A stretch of 64,000 nt of DNA from Peptostreptococcus faecalis (GTDB lineage: Bacteria; Bacillota; Clostridia; Peptostreptococcales; Peptostreptococcaceae). Position numbers and translations under genes: made by a program. Shown here piece by piece: positions 26,895-36,346 of the stretch (position 1 is its first letter; each line of letters opens with the position of its first letter). Below the pieces are notes generated by a model. It was given only the letters and a program-made list of their open reading frames with translations, did not search any database and was not told the DNA's origin. The stretch spans positions 30,382-94,381 of the forward strand of contig NZ_OERU01000004.1 of NCBI RefSeq assembly GCF_900240845.1, read 5' to 3'.

Positions 26895-27045
26895 TTTAAG
26901 CTGGTCCAGAGAGACTGGTAAGGATAATTAAACCTAGTTGAAGGTTGTCAGTATTTACTGATAGTATTTTCGTGCATAATTGCGCGATTATTGTATCAAA
27001 TATTGGATTATTGTGTCCTTATGCCTCTGGTGTAAGGACTTTTTT
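26895..27045 (+). promoter_or_regulatory. PyrR-dependent attenuator of pyrF-carA-carB
   Basis: The conserved PyrR-binding loop TCCAGAGAG with trailing CTGGTAAGGAT lies at 26905-26925. Two segments can pair with the downstream terminator region to form an antiterminator: CCAGAG (26906-26911) with CTCTGG (27025-27030), and TAAGGA (26919-26924) with TCCTTA (27016-27021). The terminator stem is GTCCTTA (27015-27021) / TAAGGAC (27033-27039). By the known Firmicute mechanism, UMP-bound PyrR stabilises the loop, blocks the antiterminator and causes termination when pyrimidines are plentiful. Confidence 0.85.
27015..27045 (+). terminator. conditional terminator of the pyr leader
   Basis: GTCCTTA / TAAGGAC stem with an 11-nt loop and seven Ts, at the end of the PyrR attenuator and 117 bp before pyrF. 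Confidence 0.88.
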
Positions 27046-27161
27046 ATATTTATAATCAGAATAATATAAATAGTCGAAAATAATAATAACTAGCATAATT
27101 AATAGTTTAAATTAGGTTAAGTACTGAAAATATTTAATGTAGTTAGGATAGGAGTTTTTAT

Positions 27162-27884
27162 ATGATAAATGGAAAAGAAAAACTTATAGTAGCAATTGAT
27201 ACAGACGAATACGAAAAGGCAGTTGACTTGATAGACTCGCTAGAAAAAAGTGTAGATATATACAAGGTTGGTCTTGAAAATTACCTTGCTTCAAATGGAA
27301 AGACAGTGGATTACCTAGTGTCGAAGGGTAAGAAAGTATTTTTGGATTTAAAGTTTCATGATATACCAAACACGATGAAGTCAGCTGTAAAAGCAGTGAT
27401 AAACAAAGGTGTATGGATGTTAACTATACATGTATCTGACATGGAAGGAATGAAACAGTGTGCACAAATAGCAAAAGAAGAGTCTGAAAGACTTGGAATA
27501 AAGAAACCACTAGTTGTAGGCGTGACAGTTCTTACATCGTTAAGCAATGAAGATTTATCAGATATAGGCTGTAATATGAATACAGAAGAAACTGCAATAA
27601 AAAGAGCTAAACTAGCAAAAGCAGCAGGATTGGACGGAGTGGTTTGTTCAGCTAAAGAAGTAGATAAGATAGTAGAAGCTTGTGGAAATGACTTTGTGAC
27701 AGTTTGTCCAGGTATTAGACCAAAAACTGCTGAAGTTGGAGATCAGAAAAGAGTAGTAACACCTTCTGAGGCAATCGAAAAAGGTGCAAGTGTGTTGGTA
27801 GTTGGAAGACCGATTACAAAGGCGGAAAATCCAAGTATAGCAGCAGATGAAATAGTAAAAGAAATAGAATCGGTATCAGTATAG
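27162..27884 (+). CDS. pyrF: orotidine 5'-phosphate decarboxylase
   Basis: Catalyses the last step to UMP, decarboxylating OMP without a cofactor. At 240 residues it is the short class. The catalytic Lys/Asp network is visible in KVFLDLKFHDIPNTM, with LIVAIDTDEYEKA at the N-terminus, GVTVLTS in the middle and the phosphate-binding GRPITKA at the C-terminus. It is first in the PyrR-controlled operon, 11 bp before carA. The other pyr genes are not in this window. Confidence 0.95.
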   Translation: MINGKEKLIVAIDTDEYEKAVDLIDSLEKSVDIYKVGLENYLASNGKTVDYLVSKGKKVFLDLKFHDIPNTMKSAVKAVINKGVWMLTIHVSDMEGMKQCAQIAKEESERLGIKKPLVVGVTVLTSLSNEDLSDIGCNMNTEETAIKRAKLAKAAGLDGVVCSAKEVDKIVEACGNDFVTVCPGIRPKTAEVGDQKRVVTPSEAIEKGASVLVVGRPITKAENPSIAADEIVKEIESVSV

Positions 27885-27895
27885 GAGGCGCACAT

Positions 27896-28945
27896 ATGAA
27901 GGGTAGATTAATTTTAGAAGATGGAACTATATTCGAGGGGAAAGTATTTGGATACATTGAAGAAAGTGTTGGAGAAGTAGTATTCAATACTTCTATGACT
28001 GGATATCAAGAAATACTAACAGATCCTTCTTATTATGGTCAGATAGTAGTAATGACTTATCCGCTAATTGGTAATTATGGTGTAAACTTAGAAGACAAAG
28101 AATCTGAATCAGTGAATGTAAGAGGTTTTGTAGTCAGAGAAAAAAGCGATATGCCATCAAACTTCAGATGTGAAATGGACATAGATACATATCTAAAACA
28201 ACATAAAATAATAGGTATTGAAGGAATAGATACTAGAGCTCTTACTAAAATGCTAAGAGATAGAGGAACTATGAGGGGTATTATTACAACTGACAGTTCT
28301 AAATTGAGTGATATAGAACCAAAACTAGAAAATTACGATAACTCAAAAGCGGTGAGACTTGTAAGTAGAAAAGAAATTGAACGCATACCAGGTAGTGGAA
28401 AAAAAGTAGCAATAATGGACTTTGGTGTAAAGACAAACATAATCAGAAACTTTGAAAAAAGAAATTGCGATATAACTATTTTTCCGGCAGAAACTAAGCC
28501 TGAAGAAGTGCTTAGTATAAATCCAGATTTAATATTCTTATCTAATGGACCTGGAGATCCAGCGGATCTAGAAGACATAGTAGAAAACGTAAAAGTGCTA
28601 ATAGAAAAGAAACCTGTAGTAGGAATATGCTTAGGTCATCAAATACTAGCTATAGCGCTAGGTGGTAAGACTGGGAAGCTTAAATTTGGACACAGAGGCG
28701 GAAATCATCCAGTAAAGGATTTTGAAGAAAATAAAATATTTATAACTTCACAAAATCACGGATATTATGTAACAGAAGTTCCAAAAGATGTGACTGTTAC
28801 ACAGATTAACTTGAATGATGACACTGTTGAAGGAATGAGACACAACACTCTTCCAATATATTCAGTGCAATACCATCCAGAAGCTTGTCCTGGACCTCTT
28901 GATAGTGAATATGTATTTGATAAATTCATGGAAATAGTAAAATAG
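27896..28945 (+). CDS. carA: carbamoyl-phosphate synthase small subunit
   Basis: Glutamine amidotransferase subunit that hydrolyses glutamine and channels ammonia to CarB. It has 349 residues. The N-terminal domain shows FGYIEESVGEVVFNTSMTGYQEILTDPSYYGQIV. The class I amidotransferase domain carries the nucleophile Cys in GICLGHQILAIALGG and the His/Glu in VQYHPEACPGP. AGGAGG precedes the ATG. Placement with pyrF and behind the PyrR attenuator suggests it is the pyrimidine-regulated copy (PyrAA). Confidence 0.96.
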   Translation: MKGRLILEDGTIFEGKVFGYIEESVGEVVFNTSMTGYQEILTDPSYYGQIVVMTYPLIGNYGVNLEDKESESVNVRGFVVREKSDMPSNFRCEMDIDTYLKQHKIIGIEGIDTRALTKMLRDRGTMRGIITTDSSKLSDIEPKLENYDNSKAVRLVSRKEIERIPGSGKKVAIMDFGVKTNIIRNFEKRNCDITIFPAETKPEEVLSINPDLIFLSNGPGDPADLEDIVENVKVLIEKKPVVGICLGHQILAIALGGKTGKLKFGHRGGNHPVKDFEENKIFITSQNHGYYVTEVPKDVTVTQINLNDDTVEGMRHNTLPIYSVQYHPEACPGPLDSEYVFDKFMEIVK

Positions 28946-28991
28946 ATAAGATAAATTAATTTAACACGAGAATATATGAAGGAGATATAAT

Positions 28992-31900
28992 ATGCCTAAA
29001 AAAGATAGTATAAAGAAAACTTTAGTACTTGGATCTGGACCTATAATAATAGGGCAGGCTGCTGAATTTGATTACTCAGGAACTCAGGCTTGTCAAGCGC
29101 TGAAAGAAGAAGGAATAGAAGTTGTGTTAATCAACTCTAACCCAGCAACAATAATGACTGATCAGGAAGTCGCAGATAAAATATATATAGAGCCTTTGAC
29201 TCTTGAATTTATAGAAAAAATAATACAAAAAGAAAGACCAGATAGCCTATTAGCAGGAATGGGTGGTCAGACAGGTCTTAACCTTGCAGTTGAGCTATAT
29301 GACGCAGGAATACTAGAAAAGTATGGTGTTGAAATAATAGGTACTTCTGTAGAATCTATTAAAAAAGGTGAAGACAGAGATACATTTAGAGATGTAATGA
29401 ATGAAATAGGTCAGCCTGTAATAGAAAGTGATATCATCACTACTTTAGAAGGTGGACTTGAATATGCAAACAAGCTAGGATATCCAGTAGTAGTAAGACC
29501 TGCCTATACTCTAGGAGGTACTGGAGGCGGTATTGCAGAAAATGAAGAAGAATTTAGAGAAATTCTTACACATGGTTTACAGTTAAGCCCAGTTACTCAG
29601 TGTTTAGTTGAAAAGAGTATAAAGGGATGGAAAGAAATTGAGTACGAAGTAATGAGAGACTCAAACGGAAACTGTATAACTGTTTGTAATATGGAAAATA
29701 TAGATCCAGTTGGTGTACATACAGGTGATTCAATAGTAGTAGCACCTAGCCAGACTTTATCAAACTTAGAATATCAAATGCTTAGAACAGCATCAATTGA
29801 AATAATAGATGCAATAGGAGTTGAAGGTGGTTGTAACGTACAAATCGCACTTAACCCAAATAGCTTAGAATATGCAATTATAGAAATAAACCCTAGAGTT
29901 TCTAGATCATCAGCTCTAGCATCAAAGGCAACTGGTTACCCAATAGCAAAGGTTGGAGCTAAGATAGCACTAGGATATACATTAGATGAAATTCAAAATG
30001 CGGTTACAAAGAAGTCAAATGCTTGTTTCGAACCAACGTTAGACTACGTAGTCGTAAAAATTCCAAAATGGCCTTTTGATAAATTCAAAAAAGCAAACAG
30101 AAAACTAGGAACAAAGATGATGGCTACTGGTGAAATAATGAGTATAGGTTCTAATTTTGAAGCTGCATTTTTAAAGGGAATAAGATCTCTTGAAACTGGT
30201 AAATATTCACTTGTACATAAAGCTTCTGAACTTAAGAGTTTATCAGAACTTAAAAAGAGTGTAGTAATGCCAGATGATGAAAGAATATTTGACCTTGCTG
30301 AAATGATTAGAAGAGGTTACAAAGTAGAAATGATATCTCATATCACTGGTGTAGATGAATGGTTCTTAGATAAGATAAAATGGATAGTTGAACAAGAAGA
30401 AAAACTAAAGACAATGAAAATTGATGAAATTACAAAAGAATATCTTCTTGAGCTAAAGAAAAAAGGATTCTCAGATAAGGGAATGAGTGATTTGATGCAT
30501 ATTTCTCCTGAGGACATACTGGAGCTAAGAAATCTTTACAAAATCCAAACTTCTTATAAAATGGTAGATACTTGTGCAGGAGAATTTGAAGCATTATCTC
30601 CTTACTATTATTCAACATATGAGCAGTATGATGAAGTAAAGGTAAGCAACAAAAAGAAAATCATAGTTCTAGGATCTGGACCTATCAGAATAGGTCAAGG
30701 TATAGAATTTGACTATTGTTCAGTTCACTGTGTAAAATCACTCAAAAAACTTGGTGTTGAAACAATTATAGTAAACAACAACCCTGAAACTGTAAGTACA
30801 GATTTTGATACATCTGATAAGCTGTATTTTGAGCCACTTACAGAAGAAGAAGTTTATAATATAATTCAAAAAGAAAAACCAGAAGGAGTAATACTTCAGT
30901 TTGGTGGACAAACAGCTATAAAATTGGCTAAGTTTTTAAGTGAAAAGAATGTAAAAATTCTTGGAACAGACTTTAAAGATATAGATGCTGCAGAAGATAG
31001 AGAAAAATTCGATGCTTTACTTGAAGAATTAAACATAAATAGACCTAAAGGTAAGGGTGTATGGTCAGTAGAAGAAGGTGTATCAGAAGCAGAAAAGCTT
31101 GGATATCCAGTGTTAGTAAGACCTTCATACGTACTAGGCGGTCAGGGTATGGAAATCACTTATGATGAAACAAGACTTACAAGATATCTTGAAGATGCTT
31201 TTGAAAGAGATTCAGCCAATCCTGTACTTATAGATAAGTACTTAACTGGTAGAGAAATAGAAGTAGATGCTATATGCGATGGAGAAGATATTCTGATACC
31301 AGGTATAATGGAGCATTTAGAAAGAGCAGGTGTGCACTCTGGAGACAGTATTACAATGTATCCTAGCCAGAGAATATCTGACAAAATTAAAGACAAAATA
31401 TACGAATATACTAAGTTGATGGCAATTAATTTAAATGTTATCGGTATGGTAAATATTCAGTTTATAGAATATAAAGAAGAACTTTATATAATCGAAGTAA
31501 ACCCTAGAGCGAGCCGTACAGTGCCATATATATCTAAAGTTAGTGGAGTGCCTATAGTGGATCTTGCAACAAGATGTATGCTAGGAGAAAAACTAAAGGA
31601 TTTAGGATATGGAACAGGCGTATACAAGACACCTAACCACGTATGTGTAAAAGTACCAGTATTCTCTATGTCAAAGCTTTCTAGAGTAGAAGTAAGCTTA
31701 GGACCTGAAATGAAATCAACAGGAGAAGTACTAGGTGTAGGAGAGACTTTAGAAGAAGCTCTATACAAAGGATTCTTAGCATCTGGACAAAAGATGTCTG
31801 GAGACAATAAAAAAGTTCTAGCCACAATAAATAATAATGACAAAGAAGAATTTATTGAAATAGCTAAGGGTATGAGTGAATTAGGATATACATTCATAGC

Positions 31901-32204
31901 TACAGAAGGTACAGCTAAGTCGTTATCAGCTGCTGGCGTAGATTGTGAAGTAGTAAATAGAGTAGAAGAGCCTAGACCAAACATACTAGATGTAATAAGA
32001 AATAAGCAAGTAGACATAGTAATTAACACTCCTACTAAGGGTAATGACTCTACTAGAGATGGATTCAAAATCAGAAGAACTGCTATAGAATTCCAGACAG
32101 AAATAATGACTTCTCTAGATACGTTAAAAGCATTAGTAGAAGTTAATAAAAAGCATGTAAATGCAGACGTAATGAAGGTTTATAGCCTTGATGAAATACT
32201 ATAA
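28992..32204 (+). CDS. carB: carbamoyl-phosphate synthase large subunit
   Basis: Makes carbamoyl phosphate from bicarbonate, ammonia and two ATP. At 1070 residues it has the full family length: two homologous ATP-grasp halves (starting [22 protein letters not shown] and [21 protein letters not shown]), the oligomerisation domain between them and the C-terminal MGS-like allosteric domain ([37 protein letters not shown]). It is last in the pyrF-carA-carB operon and followed by a strong terminator. Confidence 0.97.
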   Translation: MPKKDSIKKTLVLGSGPIIIGQAAEFDYSGTQACQALKEEGIEVVLINSNPATIMTDQEVADKIYIEPLTLEFIEKIIQKERPDSLLAGMGGQTGLNLAVELYDAGILEKYGVEIIGTSVESIKKGEDRDTFRDVMNEIGQPVIESDIITTLEGGLEYANKLGYPVVVRPAYTLGGTGGGIAENEEEFREILTHGLQLSPVTQCLVEKSIKGWKEIEYEVMRDSNGNCITVCNMENIDPVGVHTGDSIVVAPSQTLSNLEYQMLRTASIEIIDAIGVEGGCNVQIALNPNSLEYAIIEINPRVSRSSALASKATGYPIAKVGAKIALGYTLDEIQNAVTKKSNACFEPTLDYVVVKIPKWPFDKFKKANRKLGTKMMATGEIMSIGSNFEAAFLKGIRSLETGKYSLVHKASELKSLSELKKSVVMPDDERIFDLAEMIRRGYKVEMISHITGVDEWFLDKIKWIVEQEEKLKTMKIDEITKEYLLELKKKGFSDKGMSDLMHISPEDILELRNLYKIQTSYKMVDTCAGEFEALSPYYYSTYEQYDEVKVSNKKKIIVLGSGPIRIGQGIEFDYCSVHCVKSLKKLGVETIIVNNNPETVSTDFDTSDKLYFEPLTEEEVYNIIQKEKPEGVILQFGGQTAIKLAKFLSEKNVKILGTDFKDIDAAEDREKFDALLEELNINRPKGKGVWSVEEGVSEAEKLGYPVLVRPSYVLGGQGMEITYDETRLTRYLEDAFERDSANPVLIDKYLTGREIEVDAICDGEDILIPGIMEHLERAGVHSGDSITMYPSQRISDKIKDKIYEYTKLMAINLNVIGMVNIQFIEYKEELYIIEVNPRASRTVPYISKVSGVPIVDLATRCMLGEKLKDLGYGTGVYKTPNHVCVKVPVFSMSKLSRVEVSLGPEMKSTGEVLGVGETLEEALYKGFLASGQKMSGDNKKVLATINNNDKEEFIEIAKGMSELGYTFIATEGTAKSLSAAGVDCEVVNRVEEPRPNILDVIRNKQVDIVINTPTKGNDSTRDGFKIRRTAIEFQTEIMTSLDTLKALVEVNKKHVNADVMKVYSLDEIL

Positions 32205-32238
32205 ATCAAAATAACAAAATAAAATAAGAATAATACTT

Positions 32239-32274
32239 AAAAGAGATACTTGAAATTCAAGTATCTCTTTTTTA
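32239..32274 (+). terminator. terminator after carB
   Basis: AAAAGAGATACTTGAA and its complement around one unpaired base, followed by Ts. Confidence 0.92.
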
Positions 32275-32472
32275 CTATAATACAAATATCAAATAAGTAA
32301 TATTATATTTAGCAACTTCGCTTATTGACATTATAATTATAGTATGAAAGAATGGAAATATATTAAAGAAAAAAATGAGGTATACAATAGAAAAACGAAA
32401 GTACTTGCTGTGTTCACGAATCTATCGTAAGAGAAGTTTAAAATAATTAGCATATTAGAGAGAGGAAACTTA

Positions 32473-33615
32473 ATGAAAAAAAGTAAAAAGAAAAAAAATA
32501 TAAGTATTTTAGTGATAATAATATTATCTTTAATGGCAGGTATATATATTATGAATGCAACAGGTATTTTAAAAGTAAAAAAAGATGTGGATATGAATGA
32601 TATGGTAAAAAAATATGAATATGTATTAATATCATCTTCATTTCCAAAGAATAAATCCTTTATGGATTTTTATGACAACAAAGGTACTAATATAGGAGAA
32701 AAAGAATTACCTTATGGAGCTATGGGATTTTCTAGTTATAATCAAAATTTTTTAGAAGATGGTAATTTTGTATATGCATCCAAATCTAACGATAAGAATG
32801 ATGATAAGTTTGAAATAATAAAAATTGATAAAAATACGCTAAAATATTCATCTATAGAAACTAAAACAAGTGTAACTGTAATAAAAGTGGGAAAAGAGTA
32901 TATATACGCGATGGGCGGTGCACATTTACAGATAATAGATAAAAAAACGGAGAAAAGTGTTTTTTATGATAGGCTAGAATACAATATAAGTAGCAGTGCA
33001 ATTGATGAATATAATGGAGAACCGATATTGTTTAGATGCAGTGATGTAGAGGGAGATAAACATAAAGAAAAAAATACTGTAGAGGTATTGAAATTTGATA
33101 AAAATCAAAAAAAATTAGTGAATTTACTTGATATAAAAGACTCTTCAGATATTTCTTCTTCACTTATATTAGATGATACTCTATATGTATTATCCAAGTT
33201 AGAGAGCGAAGAATCTATAGAGGTACAAAAAAATGAATTAATAAAAATAGACCTAAAAAACAAAAAAATCTCAAGATATACACTACCTAAAAAACATAAT
33301 AATGGAAACTATATTTATAAATCTCTTTTGTTTAACAATAGTGACAAGATATTTATTTTAGAAAATGTATTCAACGGATTTTACTCTGAGAATAAAAAAT
33401 TGATTTCGTACAACATAGACAATAATGAAGTAAAGGTTAATAACCTAAAAGAAAAATATAATGCTATGTTTATTGATAAAAATAATTTAGTTGCTTTCTC
33501 CAATGAATATTTATGCGAATATGATAAAGAGACTGTAGATGTGAAAAAGGAATTTAAGCTAAAAGAGTTAAATGAAAAAAATATGTACTTTAATAAATTT
33601 GGATTAAAAAAATAA
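32473..33615 (+). CDS. membrane-anchored extracytoplasmic protein, probable beta-propeller
   Basis: I do not recognise the family. The 380-residue protein starts with a Lys-rich segment and a signal anchor (ISILVIIILSLMAGIYIMNA, residues about 10-30) without an obvious cleavage site. The extracytoplasmic part is rich in short beta-strand repeats (YIYAMGGAHLQIIDK, TLYVLSKL, KIFILENV, NLVAFSNEYLCEYD), suggesting a propeller or WD-like fold. Codon use is ordinary. It is a single gene between terminators, with AGAGAGGAAA before the ATG. No function is proposed. Confidence 0.6.
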   Translation: MKKSKKKKNISILVIIILSLMAGIYIMNATGILKVKKDVDMNDMVKKYEYVLISSSFPKNKSFMDFYDNKGTNIGEKELPYGAMGFSSYNQNFLEDGNFVYASKSNDKNDDKFEIIKIDKNTLKYSSIETKTSVTVIKVGKEYIYAMGGAHLQIIDKKTEKSVFYDRLEYNISSSAIDEYNGEPILFRCSDVEGDKHKEKNTVEVLKFDKNQKKLVNLLDIKDSSDISSSLILDDTLYVLSKLESEESIEVQKNELIKIDLKNKKISRYTLPKKHNNGNYIYKSLLFNNSDKIFILENVFNGFYSENKKLISYNIDNNEVKVNNLKEKYNAMFIDKNNLVAFSNEYLCEYDKETVDVKKEFKLKELNEKNMYFNKFGLKK

Positions 33616-33640
33616 TAAATATTTTGGAATGTTAGAACAT

Positions 33641-33673
33641 AAAAGAGCGTGTAAAAAATTTACACGCTCTTTT
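33641..33673. terminator. bidirectional terminator
   Basis: AAAAGAGCGTGTAAA / TTTACACGCTCTTTT around AAA, between the convergent 32473 gene and cysE. Confidence 0.93.
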
Positions 33674-33691
33674 CATATTTAATTATTCGCT

Positions 33692-34291
33692 TTATATATA
33701 ATACATTGATTCAGAGACTTTTCTATCTGCAAAGTCAATTATTTTAGCATTATCTTTTTCGGATTTTATTTTAACTACTTTTCCTGGTATACCAACTACA
33801 GTTGCACCATTAGGAATATCATCTAAAACAACGCTGTTAGCACCGATTTTAACTCTATCACCGATATTTACTGGGCCAAGTACTTTAGATCCAGAACCGA
33901 CAATTACATCATTTCCAATAGTAGGGTGTCTTTTACCGGTGTGGTTACCAGTTCCTCCTAAAGTTGAACCCTGATATATTGTGACTCTATTACCTATTTC
34001 AGTAGTCTCACCTATTACGACACCCATACCATGATCTATCATTATGCTGTGTCCAATTTGAGCGCCAGGATGTATCTCAATTCCAGTAAAAAATCTAAAA
34101 ATTTGAGATATAAGTCTAGCAATGAAATGTAGTCCAATATTATTAAGTGCGTGTGCAATGCTGTGTCCTATTAGAGCGTGCACAGATGGATATATAATAA
34201 AGACCTTAATCCTATTTAGTAGCTTTGATTTACCTCTACTAGAAGCTGGATCATTGGCAATAATATAATCTATATTTTTGATCATTTTCAT
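33692..34291 (-). CDS. cysE: serine O-acetyltransferase
   Basis: Makes O-acetylserine from serine and acetyl-CoA, the first step of cysteine synthesis. The 199-residue product is the short Firmicute form. It shows an N-terminal helical part, SHAINNIG-like [13 protein letters not shown], the conserved [31 protein letters not shown] with the catalytic His/Asp region, and left-handed beta-helix hexapeptides ([32 protein letters not shown]). It lies 35 bp downstream of cysK, so the two enzymes share one transcript and are expected to form the cysteine synthase complex. Confidence 0.95.
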   Translation of the reverse strand: MKMIKNIDYIIANDPASSRGKSKLLNRIKVFIIYPSVHALIGHSIAHALNNIGLHFIARLISQIFRFFTGIEIHPGAQIGHSIMIDHGMGVVIGETTEIGNRVTIYQGSTLGGTGNHTGKRHPTIGNDVIVGSGSKVLGPVNIGDRVKIGANSVVLDDIPNGATVVGIPGKVVKIKSEKDNAKIIDFADRKVSESMYYI

Positions 34292-34326
34292 TTCAATTAC
34301 CTCTTTTCTCCAGAATTTTTGTAGGA

Positions 34327-35214
34327 TTAAAATATTCCCATAGACATATATTTATCAGCACCATCAGGAGCTATTGTTACGATTTTTTTATCAGGATATC
34401 TTTCTGATAACATTTGAGCCGCTACTAAGTTTGCTCCAGCAGATATACCGACTAATACACCTTCTTTAGATGCTAAATTTCTAACCATTTCAAAGGCATC
34501 CTCATCTTTTACTAGCAATACTTCATCTACAATGTTTGAGTTGTAGTTTTTAGGAATAAAGTTTGCTCCAATACCCTGTATTTTGTGAGGTCCTGGAGTT
34601 GCGTCATTAATCATTGGAGATGCTTCTGGTTCAACACCAAATACCTTGATATCTGGATTTTGGTCTTTTAAATAAGATCCTACACCAGATAGAGTTCCTC
34701 CAGTACCAATACCTGCTACGAAAATATCTACATCTTTTAAATCATTTATGATTTCAGGGCCTGTAGTCTTGTAGTGATATTTTGGATTGTCTTCGTTGTC
34801 AAACTGTCTTAGAGATACATACTCTCCAGTTTTTAGAAGTTCATCCATTTTATCTATAGTACCTTGCATTCCTTTTGCTGCTTCTGTCAAAATAAGTTCA
34901 GCTCCATACGCTTTTATTAAGCTTCTTCTTTCTAAGCTCATTGACTCAGGCATTATTATAGTTACGTCATACCCTCTATTTTTTCCAATCATTGCAGTTG
35001 CTATTCCTGTGTTTCCGCTAGTGGCTTCAACTATTTTTGAACCCTCTTTTAGTTCGCCTCTTTCTTCCATTCCATATATCATACCAAGTACAGCACGATC
35101 TTTTATAGATCCGCCAGGGTTTTTATTTTCCAGTTTTAGATATATGTTTGAGTTTATATTTGACACGTTCATTAGTGGTGTATTTCCGATTAATTCTACT
35201 ACATTCTTTTTCAT
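34327..35214 (-). CDS. cysK: cysteine synthase (O-acetylserine sulfhydrylase)
   Basis: PLP enzyme that replaces the acetate of O-acetylserine with sulfide to give cysteine. It has 295 residues. Signature residues are the PLP Lys in [11 protein letters not shown], the substrate loop [10 protein letters not shown] and the phosphate-binding GTGGTLSG. Start ATG follows AAGGAG. Upstream (35288-35362) is a short ORF ending in three Cys codons, then a promoter and a possible CymR-like box, so cysteine-responsive control is likely. cysE is immediately downstream. Confidence 0.95.
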   Translation of the reverse strand: MKKNVVELIGNTPLMNVSNINSNIYLKLENKNPGGSIKDRAVLGMIYGMEERGELKEGSKIVEATSGNTGIATAMIGKNRGYDVTIIMPESMSLERRSLIKAYGAELILTEAAKGMQGTIDKMDELLKTGEYVSLRQFDNEDNPKYHYKTTGPEIINDLKDVDIFVAGIGTGGTLSGVGSYLKDQNPDIKVFGVEPEASPMINDATPGPHKIQGIGANFIPKNYNSNIVDEVLLVKDEDAFEMVRNLASKEGVLVGISAGANLVAAQMLSERYPDKKIVTIAPDGADKYMSMGIF

Positions 35215-35287
35215 TTTTAATTCTCCTTATATTGTTTATAGTTAAATAATTTAATTATTTGAAATTTGTGATTTTTTTTGCGCAAAA

Positions 35288-35362
35288 TTATTTACTACAA
35301 CAACAGTTAGAGATTCCTCCAAAGGCAGTGGTGATAAGTTTTTTAAATTGTAAGTTGTTCAT
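35288..35362 (-). CDS. 24-residue leader peptide with Cys-Cys-Cys, upstream of cysK
   Basis: A 24-codon ORF beginning MNNLQFKKLITTAF and ending SNCCCSK-stop, preceded by GAAGGAG. It lies 73 bp upstream of cysK on the same strand, inside the leader downstream of a TTGACA/TAAAAT promoter. Three consecutive TGT codons just before the stop of a short ORF in front of cysteine-synthesis genes is the logic of amino-acid-sensing leader peptides: ribosomes would stall there when Cys-tRNA is scarce. No intrinsic terminator follows, so the read-out would be on translation, mRNA stability or Rho rather than classical attenuation. Function is inferred, not shown. Confidence 0.65.
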   Translation of the reverse strand: MNNLQFKKLITTAFGGISNCCCSK

Positions 35363-35456
35363 ATTTTATACATCTCCTTCTCTTAACCTACACCCAAGTG
35401 AAAACACGTATTCTTAAATGATAAAAATAATATTAAATACATATTTTTAATCCTGA

Positions 35457-35477
35457 TTAATTTGGTAGGAATTAATG
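35457..35477. promoter_or_regulatory. candidate CymR/Rrf2-type operator at the cysK start point
   Basis: The plus strand reads ATTAATTTGGTAGGAATT, ending with TAGGAATT, which resembles the 3' half of the Firmicute CymR box. It overlaps the predicted transcription start of the cysK leader. The match is partial and from memory. Confidence 0.35.
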
Positions 35478-35481
35478 ATTA

Positions 35482-35510
35482 TTTTATATTAAAGATATCT
35501 ATTTGTCAAT
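35482..35510 (-). promoter_or_regulatory. promoter of the leader peptide-cysK-cysE transcript
   Basis: On the minus strand TTGACA (35505-35510), 17 bp, TAAAAT (35482-35487). The transcript would start about 110 nt before the leader peptide ATG. Confidence 0.65.
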
Positions 35511-35565
35511 AGATTGATAGTTAAAAAATGAATTTTTTGATTTTTAAAATATTTCAAAAATAAAA

Positions 35566-35600
35566 ATCCATACAACAAGTATAAATCATGTTGTATGGAT
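35566..35600 (-). terminator. terminator of the ferritin gene
   Basis: ATCCATACAACA / TGTTGTATGGAT stem. In the minus direction it is followed by TTTTTATTTTT. Confidence 0.85.
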
Positions 35601-35626
35601 AGATTATTTTATAATTATATTTAAAA

Positions 35627-36151
35627 CTAAGCGTTTTGGCTAGATGCAGGAACTGAAGGAGTGTAAACTCTAGAAGCAAGTTGATTATCAATTAAATATA
35701 AATTTGAAGAATCACTTGAGAAAGTTTTAATTTTTCTTACTATATTAGTAAAATTATCTTCTTCTTCAACCTGTTCATCTATAAACCACTTTAAGAAGCT
35801 TGTTGTAGCGTACTCTCTTTCATCAGTGGCAATGTTCATTAAATTGTAAATTCTGCTAGTTACTTCTTTTTCATGTTCTAGAGCAGTTTCGAAGACATCT
35901 AGAAGTCCATCATAAGTTGATTTTGGTTTTTCTATAGCTTCTAATTCAATTTTCCCGCCTTTTTGCATTACAAAATTGTAGATAGTTTTTGCATGGTCTA
36001 GTTCCTCTTTTGCTTGAACTTGAAAAAAGTTTGCTACACCAACAAATCCCAAATCATCAGCATATGCAGACATAGCAAGATATGTATATGCTGAATAGTA
36101 TTCATAGTTGATTTGATCATTTAATGCTTTTTCTAATTTTTCGCTTAACAT
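35627..36151 (-). CDS. ftnA: ferritin (iron storage)
   Basis: Bacterial non-haem ferritin of 174 residues that oxidises Fe(II) and stores iron in a 24-mer shell. Ferroxidase ligands appear at canonical positions Glu17, Glu50 and His53 (QINYEYYSAYTYLAM, AKEELDHAKTIYNF), with further Glu residues in the second helix pair. A short Ser/Pro tail (SVPASSQNA) extends past the core. The start has a GAGGGGG ribosome-binding site. It has its own promoter and terminator; no Fur-like box was found by eye. Confidence 0.93.
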   Translation of the reverse strand: MLSEKLEKALNDQINYEYYSAYTYLAMSAYADDLGFVGVANFFQVQAKEELDHAKTIYNFVMQKGGKIELEAIEKPKSTYDGLLDVFETALEHEKEVTSRIYNLMNIATDEREYATTSFLKWFIDEQVEEEDNFTNIVRKIKTFSSDSSNLYLIDNQLASRVYTPSVPASSQNA

Positions 36152-36207
36152 AATGTTTCCCCCTCAATTAAGTAATTTATCCGTACAAATGTTACAGATA
36201 CAATAAT

Positions 36208-36216
36208 ATTATATCA
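36208..36216 (-). promoter_or_regulatory. extended -10 promoter of ferritin
   Basis: On the minus strand TGA followed by TATAAT (36208-36213) lies about 57 bp upstream of the ATG. Confidence 0.5.
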
Positions 36217-36284
36217 CTTTTCAGAAGAAAAAGCTTTTCTTAGAAAAATAATGTTATAAATGCTGATTTTTTAATATGTTAATA

Positions 36285-36293
36285 TGGTATAAT
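36285..36293 (+). promoter_or_regulatory. extended -10 promoter of the rRNA methyltransferase gene
   Basis: TGG followed by TATAAT (36288-36293), about 54 bp before the ATG at 36347. No good -35. Confidence 0.5.
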
Positions 36294-36346
36294 ATTTTAT
36301 GTTTACGTAAAATTATTAAGACTGATACGAATTAGAGGAGAATGAA

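Noticed and set aside
31484..32068. 194-codon open frame antisense to carB
   Set aside because: Lies entirely within the conserved carB coding region, no ribosome-binding site, composition of a shadow frame.
35215..35480. T-box (Cys) upstream of cysK
   Set aside because: No T-box core (GGTGG...CACCGCG-like) and no terminator hairpin; the Cys-rich leader ORF explains the region better.
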